15,540 nucleotides of DNA from an uncultured bacterium (GTDB lineage: Bacteria; Bacillota; Clostridia; TANB77; CAG-508), in NCBI GenBank assembly GCA_905215845.1, contig CAJMRU010000006.1, forward strand, positions 1 through 15,540. Reading direction: 5' to 3'. Made by a program: the position numbers and the translations under genes. Shown here in pieces: positions 7,462 to 14,426 of this stretch. Positions within the stretch are counted from its first letter, which is position 1; each line of letters starts with the position of its first letter. A model generated the notes under the pieces. The model worked only from the letters and a program-made list of their open reading frames with translations, was not told where the DNA came from and did no database searches.

Positions 7462-8358
7462 TTATTCCTCCTCAGTTTTTATAACTTTATCTAAAACTAC
7501 TCTTTCAACAATCATTAATAAATTGTTTACTAGCCAATATAACGCTAATCCTAAAGGTGCTACAAGAGCTACTGAAATAGACATTATAGGCATCATCCAA
7601 GACATCATTTTATTTGTTTGCATTACTGCATCTAATTCATTATTTTCTTCTTCTGGTACTAATTCTTTTCCAGTTGTACCATCAATTTTTGTTTCTTTAG
7701 TCTTTTTATTAGCTTTTTCTTGCATTGAAGTAGTTAGCCTTATAGAAATAAATGATGATAAAATATATAAAATTGGTATTATATATACTGTAAAATCAGC
7801 TAAATTTTGTTGTGGTACTTTACTTAAATCTATTCCTAAAAAGTTCATTTGTAAATTTATTTTATCTATATTAGCATCTTCTGGATTTTTCTCTTTTAGG
7901 AAATTATATTCTCTAATTATATCAATTTCAGGGTATGCTCCACTTACGGATTTACCACTTTCCTGGATTTGACTTACATATTTAGAAATATCTTCTGCTG
8001 GTATTTTTTCCATAAATGTTAATGGTGATCTTACTAAATAGAAAATTGAAAATAACAATAAAAATTGTATTATTGCTGTGAAACATCCACTAAATGGATT
8101 CATTTTTTCGTTTTTATATAAATTCATCATTTCCTGATTCATTTTCTCAGGATTATTTTTATATTTAAACTGAATCACTTTCATTTTTTCTTGAATTTTA
8201 GCACTTTTTTTCATTGTTCTTTGTTGTTTAATTGAAAATGGCAAGAATATCAATTTTATAACTATTGTAAAAAGTATAATTGCCAAACCATAGTTACTTG
8301 TTAAATTATATAGTAATTCTAACAAATAACCAAAAATATTTGCAAAAAATTGAAACAT
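7462..8358 (-). CDS. yidC: Membrane protein insertase YidC (OxaA/SpoIIIJ type)
   Basis: Inserts and helps fold inner-membrane proteins, alone or with SecYEG. The 298-aa product has hydrophobic segments at about 24-43, 92-109, 188-206 and 252-286, the last long enough for two spans. The first ends in KLIFLPFSIKQQ, and K35 occupies the place of the conserved positive charge of the hydrophilic groove (Arg in SpoIIIJ). A cytoplasmic coiled hairpin (about 44-88, rich in K/M/Q) follows, as in the family. There is no lipobox Cys at the N-terminus, unlike many Bacillus YidC proteins. A long charged loop lies at 210-248. The ATG at 8358 follows GGAGG closely. It starts 17 bp after yidD and is coupled to jag downstream. 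Confidence 0.96.
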   Translation of the reverse strand: MFQFFANIFGYLLELLYNLTSNYGLAIILFTIVIKLIFLPFSIKQQRTMKKSAKIQEKMKVIQFKYKNNPEKMNQEMMNLYKNEKMNPFSGCFTAIIQFLLLFSIFYLVRSPLTFMEKIPAEDISKYVSQIQESGKSVSGAYPEIDIIREYNFLKEKNPEDANIDKINLQMNFLGIDLSKVPQQNLADFTVYIIPILYILSSFISIRLTTSMQEKANKKTKETKIDGTTGKELVPEEENNELDAVMQTNKMMSWMMPIMSISVALVAPLGLALYWLVNNLLMIVERVVLDKVIKTEEE

Positions 8359-8375
8359 TTTTATTTCCTCCTACC

Positions 8376-8594
8376 CTATTTTAACGGATCATATCCTCCT
8401 TTTGAAAAGGGATTACATCTCAATATTCTCTTAATTCCTAAAAAAACACCCTTTATTACACCATATTTTTCAATTGCTTGTTTTGTATAATCTGAGCAAG
8501 TAGGATAAAATTTACATTTTATATTTTTACTATCTAACCATAATGATATATGTTTTTGATAGAAATTAATCAAACTTATTAACACTTTTTTCAT
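8376..8594 (-). CDS. yidD: Membrane protein insertion efficiency factor YidD
   Basis: Small protein (72 aa) that assists YidC-dependent membrane insertion. The sequence has an amphipathic N-terminus (MKKVLISLINFYQKHIS) and the three conserved cysteines C27, C33 (KFYPTCSDY) and C60 (ILRCNPF). It ends with the GGYDPL tail typical of the family. Its ATG overlaps the rnpA stop codon by four bases (ATGA at 8594-8591), with a weak GAGG site 10 nt upstream, so it is translationally coupled to rnpA. Confidence 0.97.
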   Translation of the reverse strand: MKKVLISLINFYQKHISLWLDSKNIKCKFYPTCSDYTKQAIEKYGVIKGVFLGIKRILRCNPFSKGGYDPLK

Positions 8595-8941
8595 GATTTT
8601 TCCTCAAAAATGTTTGCTTTTTTTAAAATAAATTCTAAATCTTCTTTTACTTTTTGAAAATTCAATTCATCCACATTTGTTTTCTTCTTGCATAAAATCA
8701 CTATACTATTCCCAACTTTTACATTTTCCTCAAAAACATAATACCCTTCTCTTATTAGTCTTTTTAAATGGTTTCTTTTAACTGCTTTTCCTACTTTTAC
8801 ACTTATAGCAATCCCTAAAAAGTTATTTTTTTGATTATTGTGTTTAATAAAAGCCTCTATATATCTTCCAGAATAGTATTTTCCTCTATTCAAAACATTT
8901 CTGAATTCATAATTTTTCTTTAACATTAAAGTCTTTTTCAT
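8591..8941 (-). CDS. rnpA: Ribonuclease P protein component
   Basis: Protein subunit of RNase P; it binds the catalytic RNA and the 5' leader of pre-tRNA for leader cleavage. The 116-aa, very basic product begins with the usual L-K-K-xx-EF-x-x-V pattern and contains the RNR-type motif KAVKRNHLKRLIRE (about residues 52-65). At the third position of the classical R-N-R triad it has His (RNH) instead of Arg. It lies between rpmH (104-bp gap with a hairpin) and yidD (4-bp overlap). The RNase P RNA gene is not in this window. Confidence 0.96.
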   Translation of the reverse strand: MKKTLMLKKNYEFRNVLNRGKYYSGRYIEAFIKHNNQKNNFLGIAISVKVGKAVKRNHLKRLIREGYYVFEENVKVGNSIVILCKKKTNVDELNFQKVKEDLEFILKKANIFEEKS

Positions 8942-8966
8942 TGTTCTCTTCCCTATTAGTTAGACT

Positions 8967-9005
8967 AAAAGGCTCGCATAATATTAAATATTAATGCGGC
9001 CTTTT
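8967..9005 (-). terminator. Hairpin between rpmH and rnpA (attenuator-like)
   Basis: AAAAGGC (8967-8973) pairs with GCCTTTT (8999-9005), and CGCAT (8975-8979) with ATGCG (8994-8998). An AT-rich inner helix closes the loop and a single base is bulged at 8974. In the minus-strand sense only four T residues follow, so it is a weak terminator at most. It stands 25 bp before rnpA, where it could reduce read-through from the highly expressed rpmH or mark an mRNA processing point. Confidence 0.5.
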
Positions 9006-9045
9006 CTAATAATGCTCTAGAAACTATTTTTAAGCAATTATAAAA

Positions 9046-9180
9046 TTATGCTGTTAATTTTTTTCTTCCTTTAGCTCTTCTTGCTTTTAATATGTTTCTT
9101 CCAGCTCTTGTTTTCATTCTCTTCATAAAACCATGTTCTCTTTTTTCTTGTCTATTTTTAGGTTGAAATGTTCTTTTCAT
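9046..9180 (-). CDS. rpmH: Large ribosomal subunit protein bL34
   Basis: Forty-four codons read from the ATG at 9180 to the TAA at 9046-9048. The product MKRTFQPKNRQEKREHG... is followed by FMKRMKTRAGRN and a Lys/Arg-rich end finishing KKLTA. This is a full-length, canonical bL34, a structural protein of the 50S subunit. AGGAGG lies 7 nt upstream of the ATG. It is the first gene of the leftward operon and is driven by the promoter at 9254-9283. Confidence 0.97.
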   Translation of the reverse strand: MKRTFQPKNRQEKREHGFMKRMKTRAGRNILKARRAKGRKKLTA

Positions 9181-9253
9181 TTTAGCACCTCCTACTGTTT
9201 TTTATTTATATAAATTCCTCTTGGAAATTATCTGCTACAATTAAGCAATATAG

Positions 9254-9283
9254 ATTATACATTACATTCTTGATAATTGTCAA
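9254..9283 (-). promoter_or_regulatory. Predicted rpmH operon promoter
   Basis: On the minus strand a perfect TTGACA (9278-9283) is separated by 18 nt from a perfect TATAAT (9254-9259). Transcription would start near 9247, about 67 nt before the rpmH ATG. This is the strongest consensus promoter in the window and fits a ribosomal-protein operon. Confidence 0.8.
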
Positions 9284-9531
9284 GCAATTTTGTTTTTTTT
9301 ATAAAAAATTACGGAAATTCAAGCTTGAAAGAGTTTTAAAAGTGTTCTTTTTAGAATTTTTTAGAGTAAAAAAACAAATTAGAAACAAACAAAAAAAGAA
9401 TATTATTATAAAAAACTTAAGGAATAAGGCTTAAAAAAATATTTTGTAAAAATTTCTCATTTTTTGAAAAAAGAACAAATTTTTAGTAGATTTTTTGTTT
9501 TTTTTGTAATATTATTGTAATATAAGACGAC

Positions 9532-9582
9532 TTATCCACAACTTTTTTTGAATCTTTCCACAGTTCCAAAAAATTTTCCACA
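9532..9582 (+). promoter_or_regulatory. DnaA-box cluster upstream of dnaA (distal)
   Basis: Three boxes in one orientation: TTATCCACA (9532-9540, perfect consensus), CTTTCCACA (9554-9562) and TTTTCCACA (9574-9582). The last ends 6 bp before the predicted dnaA -35 hexamer. DnaA bound here could control its own promoter and take part in origin assembly. The stretch 9284-9531 between this cluster and the rpmH promoter is extremely AT-rich with A/T homopolymer runs, and I see no gene in it. Confidence 0.85.
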
Positions 9583-9588
9583 ATTAAC

Positions 9589-9618
9589 TTGACTTATTTT
9601 ATAAAAGTTTGTTATTAT
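9589..9618 (+). promoter_or_regulatory. Predicted dnaA promoter
   Basis: TTGACT (9589-9594), an 18-nt spacer and TATTAT (9613-9618), the latter preceded by TGT as an extended -10. The start would be near 9625, giving a leader of about 140 nt that contains the proximal DnaA boxes. This layout suggests autoregulation by DnaA. Confidence 0.55.
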
Positions 9619-9708
9619 ATCAAAGTATAAAAAAATATGAATTTTACTAGAAAATACTTAAATTTTTGTTCGCAAAAAATTTTTTATTTTTACAAAAATA
9701 TTACAACA

Positions 9709-9740
9709 TTATCAACAGTTGTGGATAACTTTGTGGATAA
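9709..9740. promoter_or_regulatory. DnaA-box cluster upstream of dnaA (proximal)
   Basis: Three closely packed sites: TTATCAACA (9709-9717, one mismatch) on the plus strand, and two perfect TTATCCACA boxes on the minus strand, read here as TGTGGATAA at 9720-9728 and 9732-9740. They end 24 bp before the dnaA ATG, inside the predicted leader. Confidence 0.88.
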
Positions 9741-9764
9741 CTATAAAGAAAGGATGATAATTTA

Positions 9765-11123
9765 ATGGCCATTGATAAGAACGAATTACTTGCCAAAATA
9801 AAAGAACTATTAGAACCTGAAGTAACTAAGATATCTTATGATACCTGGATAATGCCTTTAGATATCAGAAGTATTGAAGGAGACAATATCGTTTTTACAA
9901 CTATTTCAGAATTCCAAAAAGATTTTATTGAAAACAAGTATAGAAGCTTAATTTTTAACACATTAAGATACATAACAAATAAAGACTGGACATTTTCAGT
10001 TGTTGATTTATCAAAAGAAGATGCTTTAGATGAAAAACCTAATGACATCATAAAAGATCTAAATAGAGCTTCTTCAACAGAGATAGAATCAAACAAATCA
10101 ACACTAAATCCTAAATACACTTTTGAAACCTTCGTTGTAGGAAACAATAATAGGTTTGCCCACGCAGCAGCTTTAGCAGTAGGAAATGATCCTGCAAAAT
10201 CTTACAACCCATTATTTTTATATGGGGGAGTAGGTTTAGGAAAAACTCACTTAATGCATGCAATAGGAAATAGAATACTAGAAAATGACAAATCAAAAAA
10301 TATTTTGTATGTAACTTCAGAAAAATTCACAAATCAATTAATAAATGCAATAAAAGATAACAAAAATGAGTTTTTCAGAAACAGATATAGAAATATTGAT
10401 GTATTATTAATTGACGATATTCAATTTATTGCTGGAAAAGAAAGAGTACAAGAAGAATTTTTCCACACCTTTAACTCTTTATACGAAGACGGAAAACAAA
10501 TTATAATCTCTAGTGATAAGCCACCAAGAGATATTCAATTTCTTGAAGATAGATTAAAATCAAGATTTGAATGGGGATTACTTGCCGATATATCTTGTCC
10601 AGATTATGAAACTAGATTGGCAATCCTTAGAAAAAAAGCTCAAGATGAAAATATTTTAATAGAGGATTTAATTTTATCAAACATTGCAAATAAAATTGAC
10701 TCAAATATTAGAGAATTAGAAGGAGTTTTTAATAAAATCGTAGCTAGAGCATCACTAATTCATAGCCCAATAACTATTGAATTAGCCGAAAATATAATAA
10801 ATGAATTCAAATACGAAAGTGAAAAAGTAATCTCTTGTGATTTTATAAAAGAAACAGTTGCAAAATATTTTAGTATCAACAAAGATGACTTAGCAGGAAA
10901 TAAAAGATCAAATGACATTGCATTCCCAAGACAAATTGCAATGTATCTATGTAGAGAAATTGCAAATATGTCTTTTCCTCAGATAGGAGTAGACTTTGGA
11001 GGTAGAGATCACTCAACAGTAATGCATGCTTGTAAAAAAATTGAAAAAGAAATAAAAGAAAAAAATAATACAAAGCTAATTGTGGATAGTGTGAAAAACA
11101 TAATTATAAATGGCAAACAATAA
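9765..11123 (+). CDS. dnaA: Chromosomal replication initiator protein DnaA
   Basis: ATP-dependent AAA+ initiator that binds DnaA boxes, melts the origin and recruits the helicase loader. The 452-aa product has all four domains. Domain I (1-80) carries the W-containing pattern YDTWIMPL. A short variable domain II is at about 82-112. AAA+ domain III (about 115-345) has Walker A GGVGLGKT (154-161), Walker B LLIDDIQF (214-221) and the arginine-finger/sensor region SRFEWGLL. Domain IV has the DNA-binding signature GGRDHSTVMHACKKI (412-426). The ATG at 9765 has AAAGGA about 10 nt upstream. It is flanked by DnaA-box clusters on both sides and is transcribed away from the leftward operon. Confidence 0.99.
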   Translation: MAIDKNELLAKIKELLEPEVTKISYDTWIMPLDIRSIEGDNIVFTTISEFQKDFIENKYRSLIFNTLRYITNKDWTFSVVDLSKEDALDEKPNDIIKDLNRASSTEIESNKSTLNPKYTFETFVVGNNNRFAHAAALAVGNDPAKSYNPLFLYGGVGLGKTHLMHAIGNRILENDKSKNILYVTSEKFTNQLINAIKDNKNEFFRNRYRNIDVLLIDDIQFIAGKERVQEEFFHTFNSLYEDGKQIIISSDKPPRDIQFLEDRLKSRFEWGLLADISCPDYETRLAILRKKAQDENILIEDLILSNIANKIDSNIRELEGVFNKIVARASLIHSPITIELAENIINEFKYESEKVISCDFIKETVAKYFSINKDDLAGNKRSNDIAFPRQIAMYLCREIANMSFPQIGVDFGGRDHSTVMHACKKIEKEIKEKNNTKLIVDSVKNIIINGKQ

Positions 11124-11208
11124 TCAAATCATGAAAATTTAAAAATTTTTAAAATTTGTGTTTGTAAAAATAAATGTTTGTGAAAATAAAATCAATCTAT
11201 ACTTACGG

Positions 11209-11252
11209 AACAGCTACATTAGATATCCACACCCCGATGTTAATAAGCTGTT
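11209..11252. other. Imperfect hairpin within the dnaA-dnaN origin region
   Basis: AACAGCT (11209-11215) and AGCTGTT (11246-11252) pair, with CAT/ATG able to extend the stem. A degenerate DnaA box, ATATCCACA (11223-11231), lies in the loop. There is no T-tract, so a role as dnaA terminator is unlikely. Upstream, 11131-11190 is AT-rich with a near-palindromic A/T run. Confidence 0.35.
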
Positions 11253-11274
11253 AAAAAACTGTGAACATCTTAGG

Positions 11275-11325
11275 TTATACACAAATCACAAAACTAACTG
11301 TGGATTATTTTTAGAGTTTTCCACT
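11275..11325. promoter_or_regulatory. DnaA-box cluster in the dnaA-dnaN gap
   Basis: TTATACACA (11275-11283) fits the TTATnCACA consensus. TGTGGATTA (11299-11307) is a one-mismatch box in the opposite orientation, and TTTTCCACT (11317-11325) is a weaker site. They precede the unwinding element and complete a bipartite origin around dnaA. Confidence 0.75.
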
Positions 11326-11371
11326 AAATTATAAACAGTAATTTTATTAGGGATTTCAAGTTTCAACATAG

Positions 11372-11433
11372 TTTTCCACAGTTTCCACAGCACCTAATAC
11401 TATTACTACTAAATATATTATATTATTTAATAA
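11372..11433 (+). other. oriC: oriC basal unwinding element: tandem DnaA boxes, DnaA-trios, DUE
   Basis: In order: DnaA boxes TTTTCCACA (11372-11380) and GTTTCCACA (11381-11389) side by side, a short GC cluster (GCACC, 11390-11394), then six trinucleotides CTA ATA CTA TTA CTA CTA (11394-11411). Read on the complementary strand 3' to 5' these are GAT TAT GAT AAT GAT GAT, and five of six fit the [G/A]AT DnaA-trio. An AT-only run (11411-11433) follows. This is the arrangement known from B. subtilis oriC, where DnaA loads from the boxes onto the single-stranded trios and opens the duplex. It ends next to the dnaN ribosome binding site, so the melting point is almost at the dnaN start codon. Confidence 0.88.
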
Positions 11434-11445
11434 GGAGGACGCAAA

Positions 11446-12561
11446 ATGAAAATAGTATGTTACAAAGACAAAATAATAAAAGCTATTAATTCCGTAGTAA
11501 AAGGTGTAGCATCTAAAACTACAATGCCTATACTAGAAGGAATACTTATACAAACAAATGATAATGAAATAAAATTAACAACCTATGATTTAGAAATAGG
11601 GATAGAATATATAATGGAATGTGATGTAGAAGAACAAGGAAGTACAGTAGTAAACGCTATAATGTTTAGTGAAATTATAAGAAAACTACCAGATACAGAA
11701 ATACATATTAGTGTAAACGAAAATAATTTACTAGAAATTGAATGTGAAGGATCACATTATAAACTAGCAACTATGAATCCAGAAGAATTTCCAGAATTAC
11801 CAAAAATAGAAATAGAAAATTCAATAGAAATTGACCAAAATGTATTAAAAAATATGATTAGAAAAACAATTTTTGCAACAAGTACTGAAGAAAGTAGACC
11901 AATTTTTACAGGATGTTTATTCGAAATTGAAAATAATAAATTAAGTTTAGTAGCAGTAGACGGTTTTAGACTAGCATTAAGAACAATATTCCTAACAAAA
12001 CAAACAAATGACTTTAATGCAGTAATACCAGGAAAAACTTTAGTAGAAGTAAACAAGATTTTATCAGATTCTTTTGAACCAGTAAAAATAGGAGTAGCAA
12101 AAAATCAAGCATTATTTGAAATGGATAACTGCAAAATAGTTACAAGAATCTTAGACGGAGAGTTTTTAAATTATAAAAATGTAATTCCAAGTAATTGGGA
12201 AACAAGAATTAGAGTAAATAAAAACAATATTCAAAATAGTTTTGAAAGAATAAGCTTAATTTCAGCATCATCTATGGAAAAAGAGAAAAAATATCCAGTA
12301 AAAGTACAAGTAGATATAGGAAAAGTTGTAATATCATGTACAAACCAAACAGGTGATGCTAAAGAAGAATTATTTGTTTCAACAGAAGGAAAAAATTTAG
12401 AAGCAGGATTTAATCCAAAATATTTCTTAGATGCATTAAAAGCAATAGAAGACGAAGAAGTATTTATAGAATTTGGTAGCAGCATATCACCATGTTTAGT
12501 AAAATCTGTTGAAAACAATGATTATGTATATATGATTTTACCAATTAGATTAAAAGAATAA
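11446..12561 (+). CDS. dnaN: DNA polymerase III subunit beta (sliding clamp)
   Basis: Ring-forming clamp that tethers DNA polymerase III and other repair or replication proteins to DNA. The 371-aa product has the usual three-fold clamp layout (about 1-120, 125-245, 250-371). It starts MKIVCYKDKIIKAINSVVKGV and has the typical TMPILEGILIQ and SRPIFTGCLFEI stretches at equivalent places in domains 1 and 2. It ends with YMILPIRLKE, the conserved clamp C-terminus next to the peptide-binding pocket. The ATG at 11446 follows AAGGAGG with a 7-nt spacer. The gene's last codons form the left arm of its own terminator. No recF follows it. Confidence 0.98.
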   Translation: MKIVCYKDKIIKAINSVVKGVASKTTMPILEGILIQTNDNEIKLTTYDLEIGIEYIMECDVEEQGSTVVNAIMFSEIIRKLPDTEIHISVNENNLLEIECEGSHYKLATMNPEEFPELPKIEIENSIEIDQNVLKNMIRKTIFATSTEESRPIFTGCLFEIENNKLSLVAVDGFRLALRTIFLTKQTNDFNAVIPGKTLVEVNKILSDSFEPVKIGVAKNQALFEMDNCKIVTRILDGEFLNYKNVIPSNWETRIRVNKNNIQNSFERISLISASSMEKEKKYPVKVQVDIGKVVISCTNQTGDAKEELFVSTEGKNLEAGFNPKYFLDALKAIEDEEVFIEFGSSISPCLVKSVENNDYVYMILPIRLKE

Positions 12562-12586
12562 ATGTTTAAGCATTTATTCTTTTTTT
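12555..12586 (+). terminator. Rho-independent terminator overlapping the dnaN stop codon
   Basis: AGAATAAATG (12555-12564) and CATTTATTCT (12571-12580) form a perfect 10-bp stem with loop TTTAAG. A tract of seven T residues follows (12580-12586). The left arm contains the dnaN stop codon (12559-12561), so a terminating ribosome would cover the hairpin. Confidence 0.9.
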
Positions 12587-12587
12587 G

Positions 12588-12622
12588 TTGTATAGGAAAA
12601 ATCGAAGATTTTGACTATACAA
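12588..12622. repeat. Hairpin directly behind the dnaN terminator (copy 2 of the 25-bp repeat)
   Basis: TTGTATAG (12588-12595) and CTATACAA (12615-12622) pair, and AAAATC/GATTTT extend the stem around a GAA loop. Two bases (GA at 12613-12614) depart from a perfect palindrome. The left arm is identical, in reverse complement, to 1746-1761. Between here and 12690 I see no gene. Confidence 0.7.
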
Positions 12623-12689
12623 TGAGAAAAGTAAAAGGCATAATGAATAAACCTTAAATAAAAGGTAAAATGGAAATATATGTAAACAA

Positions 12690-12923
12690 CTAATTACCAT
12701 CGTAAGAATATTCGATACCAGTATATCCGATGAAATATACAGGCTTCATTAAGCCACCACACTTTTCACAATCAAACATAGGCGGATAAAGAGGGTCACC
12801 AGGATCCATCATATCCATTTGTAAAACAATTTTAGTAGGAATTTTTTCGTGACATTTGCATCTAGTACAAATAAATTCTGTATAATCTGTATAATTTGGT
12901 CTTTTAATTTTCAAAATAATCAC
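12690..12923 (-). CDS. Small protein with two CxxC motifs (possible zinc ribbon)
   Basis: A 77-aa protein of unrecognised function. It has cysteine pairs C19-xx-C22 (with a further C24) and C52-xx-C55 in the context DCEKCGG, a spacing that would fit a zinc-ribbon fold. The N-terminus is basic (MIILKIKRPN) and the end aromatic and acidic. The ATG at 12923 follows AGAGGTGATT, a usable ribosome binding site, and starts 4 bp after the transposase stop codon, so the two are probably co-transcribed. It may be an accessory gene of the IS91-like element or a passenger. It faces dnaN tail to tail. That it is a real gene is supported by the paired cysteines and ribosome binding site; the function is unknown. 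Confidence 0.6.
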   Translation of the reverse strand: MIILKIKRPNYTDYTEFICTRCKCHEKIPTKIVLQMDMMDPGDPLYPPMFDCEKCGGLMKPVYFIGYTGIEYSYDGN

Positions 12924-12926
12924 CTC

Positions 12927-14100
12927 TTAGGAAGTATTATACGATTTTTGAACAAGATAGTCAAAGTGAAAAGTGTGCCCACAAGAACATTTAAGAGGAT
13001 CATGTCTAAAGTAAAGTTCAATACGGCATCGCCAGTTTTTAAGTCGTTTTCTAAATTCAGCAACATGTGGCTTAAGCATGTAATTGAATTTGTCAGAAAA
13101 TTTATGTTTTTTAGAATAAAGACCATAATAACGAACAACATTAAAATATTTATCATAAATGTGAATAATAAGTCTTTTAATAAAATCATAAGCATGAATA
13201 GTTTCTTCAACTTTTTTGCCATCTTCATGTCGATCATACCAAAAAGTAACATATTCACCATCGTAATTAAGAATACGGGATTGTGCCATAGCAGGTTTAC
13301 CAGAATAACGTATAACATATTTGACGGTAGATTTAATATTACGATGTTTAATCTTAGGAGCATGAACATAGAAACCATTAGAAGAAGTTTTGTAAATATG
13401 ATTTTTGAGTTTTTTAAATTTTTGTTTACCAAAATGATTTTCAAGCATGGAAAGTAAAGTAGTTTGAAAACGATTACGAAGCATAATGAAAGGGAAAACT
13501 TCAAACTTTTTCCAAGGAGTGAAGTTACCAGCAGCACCTTCAGTAATTAAGACATGAATATGAGGATTCCATTTAAGGTCGCGACCAAAAGTATGAAGAG
13601 TAGAAATAAAACCGAGGAGTGAAGTTTTCTTTATGATTTTGTTCATAGAACCAAGAAAGAATAGTAGAAGAAACAGCATCAAAAAGGAAGTTAAGAAGAA
13701 ATCTATCTTTTAAGAAAAGAGACCATAAATCTTGATGAATGGTAAAAGTAATATGTCTATGAGTGCAGTTAATAGATTTTCTAGCAATAGTATCAGCTCT
13801 GTCTAAAGTATATTTAGTGCCACAAGAGCAACAAAAACGAGATTTGCAAGTGAAAGGCACATATAAATAATTATTGCAATTATCACAAGTATAGACAGCA
13901 TAGCCATTAGAAATAGAACCACAGCCCATCATTTTTTCAACTTCTTCATGAACAACAGGTCTGATAGTTAAATGAGGATTATCTTCTAAAAAAGAGTGCC
14001 AATGATCATTAAAAATGTCTTTAATTTTAAATTTAGACTTACAGTTATCAGGTTTGTAAGTATGTTTATTTTCTTCTTCTAAAAACTCTAAAAATTCCAT
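12927..14100 (-). pseudogene. IS91-like (HUH, Y2) transposase, split by a +1 frameshift
   Basis: Rolling-circle-type transposase in two overlapping frames. The first (14100-13573, 175 aa) has the N-terminal zinc-binding domain (C60, C72, C75, C85, C90, C93, with FTCKSRFCCSCGTKY) and then leaves the family sequence after FYEQNHKE. The second, entered near 13625, resumes with TSLLGFISTLHTFGRDLKW and carries the HUH motif (PHIHV, H41/H43 of the 251-codon frame), the paired tyrosines Y-V-I-R-Y (122-126) and a C-terminal CSC cluster. One extra A in the AAAA run at 13625-13628 would account for the break. The coding strand is pyrimidine-rich, unlike the purine-rich coding strands of the core genes, and it faces replication. 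Both suggest recent acquisition. No ribosome binding site precedes the ATG; an extended -10 lies there instead. Confidence 0.88.
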
Positions 14101-14106
14101 AACAGA

Positions 14107-14115
14107 ATTATAACA
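14107..14115 (-). promoter_or_regulatory. Extended -10 promoter abutting the transposase ATG
   Basis: The minus strand reads TGTTATAAT (14115-14107), a perfect TATAAT with the TGn extension, and then six bases before the ATG (14100). Transcription would begin at or next to the A of the ATG, so the mRNA would be leaderless or nearly so. This fits the lack of a Shine-Dalgarno sequence. The -35 position is T-rich and not a good match. Confidence 0.45.
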
Positions 14116-14124
14116 TTTAGAGAA

Positions 14125-14157
14125 GAAAAATAAAAGGCACTAAATTAAATTAGTGCC
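14125..14157 (-). terminator. Terminator just upstream of the transposase promoter
   Basis: GGCACTAA (14136-14143) and TTAGTGCC (14150-14157) form a perfect 8-bp stem with loop ATTAAA. In the minus-strand sense it is followed by TTTTATTTTTC (14135-14125). It would stop read-through from the gene at the right edge into the transposase, a common safeguard of insertion sequences. It could also be a terminal hairpin of the element. Confidence 0.7.
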
Positions 14158-14160
14158 AGT

Positions 14161-14424
14161 GTGAACGAAGTTCACTTTTCTTGTTTTAGTTCACTTAGTG
14201 AACTGATAATTTTTTATTTTTCTTATTCAGTTCACCGGGTGAACTCGTAATTTATTTTTCTCTATTATTTAGTTCACTCGGTGAACTTTGTAAACTATTT
14301 ATTCTGCATTTGTTCATTTAGTGAACTCATTTTAGTACACCGGGTGAACTTTTCCTTAAAATAGGTTCATTTAGTGAACTTCCGCACTCTGAAAAGCATT
14401 TTTTAGGAGTTCACTGGGTGAATT
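14161..14424. repeat. Array of 17-bp palindromes, consensus AGTTCAC-NNN-GTGAACT
   Basis: Seven 17-bp units start at 14188, 14229, 14271, 14311, 14334, 14364 and 14408. The first three are perfect palindromes around a 3-base centre (TTA, CGG, TCG), except that the central bases vary. The others carry one or two changes, mostly in the left arm (for example AGTACAC, GGTTCAT) or at the right end (GTGAATT). An eighth, inverted relative, GTGAAC-GAA-GTTCAC, is at 14161-14175. Spacers are T-rich on the plus strand and 24, 25, 23, 6, 13 and 27 nt long, and the first three units repeat every 41-42 bp. The array fills the space between the IS91-like transposase and the gene at the right edge. It could be a set of protein-binding operators, a family of hairpins mobilised by an HUH enzyme, or a replication/partition site. 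The function is unknown. Confidence 0.9.
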
Positions 14425-14426
14425 TC

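Noticed and set aside
12849..13457. 202-codon ORF on the plus strand over the transposase
   Set aside because: It is the antisense of the transposase coding frames, has no ribosome binding site and shows no protein family features.
12927..13682. ATG at 13682 as a separate start for the C-terminal transposase half
   Set aside because: The first 15 or so codons are out-of-frame translation of the zinc-domain half; family sequence begins only after the shift near 13625.
14161..14424. CRISPR array
   Set aside because: Repeats are 17-bp full palindromes that vary between copies, spacers are 6-27 nt and similar T-rich sequence, and no cas gene is present.
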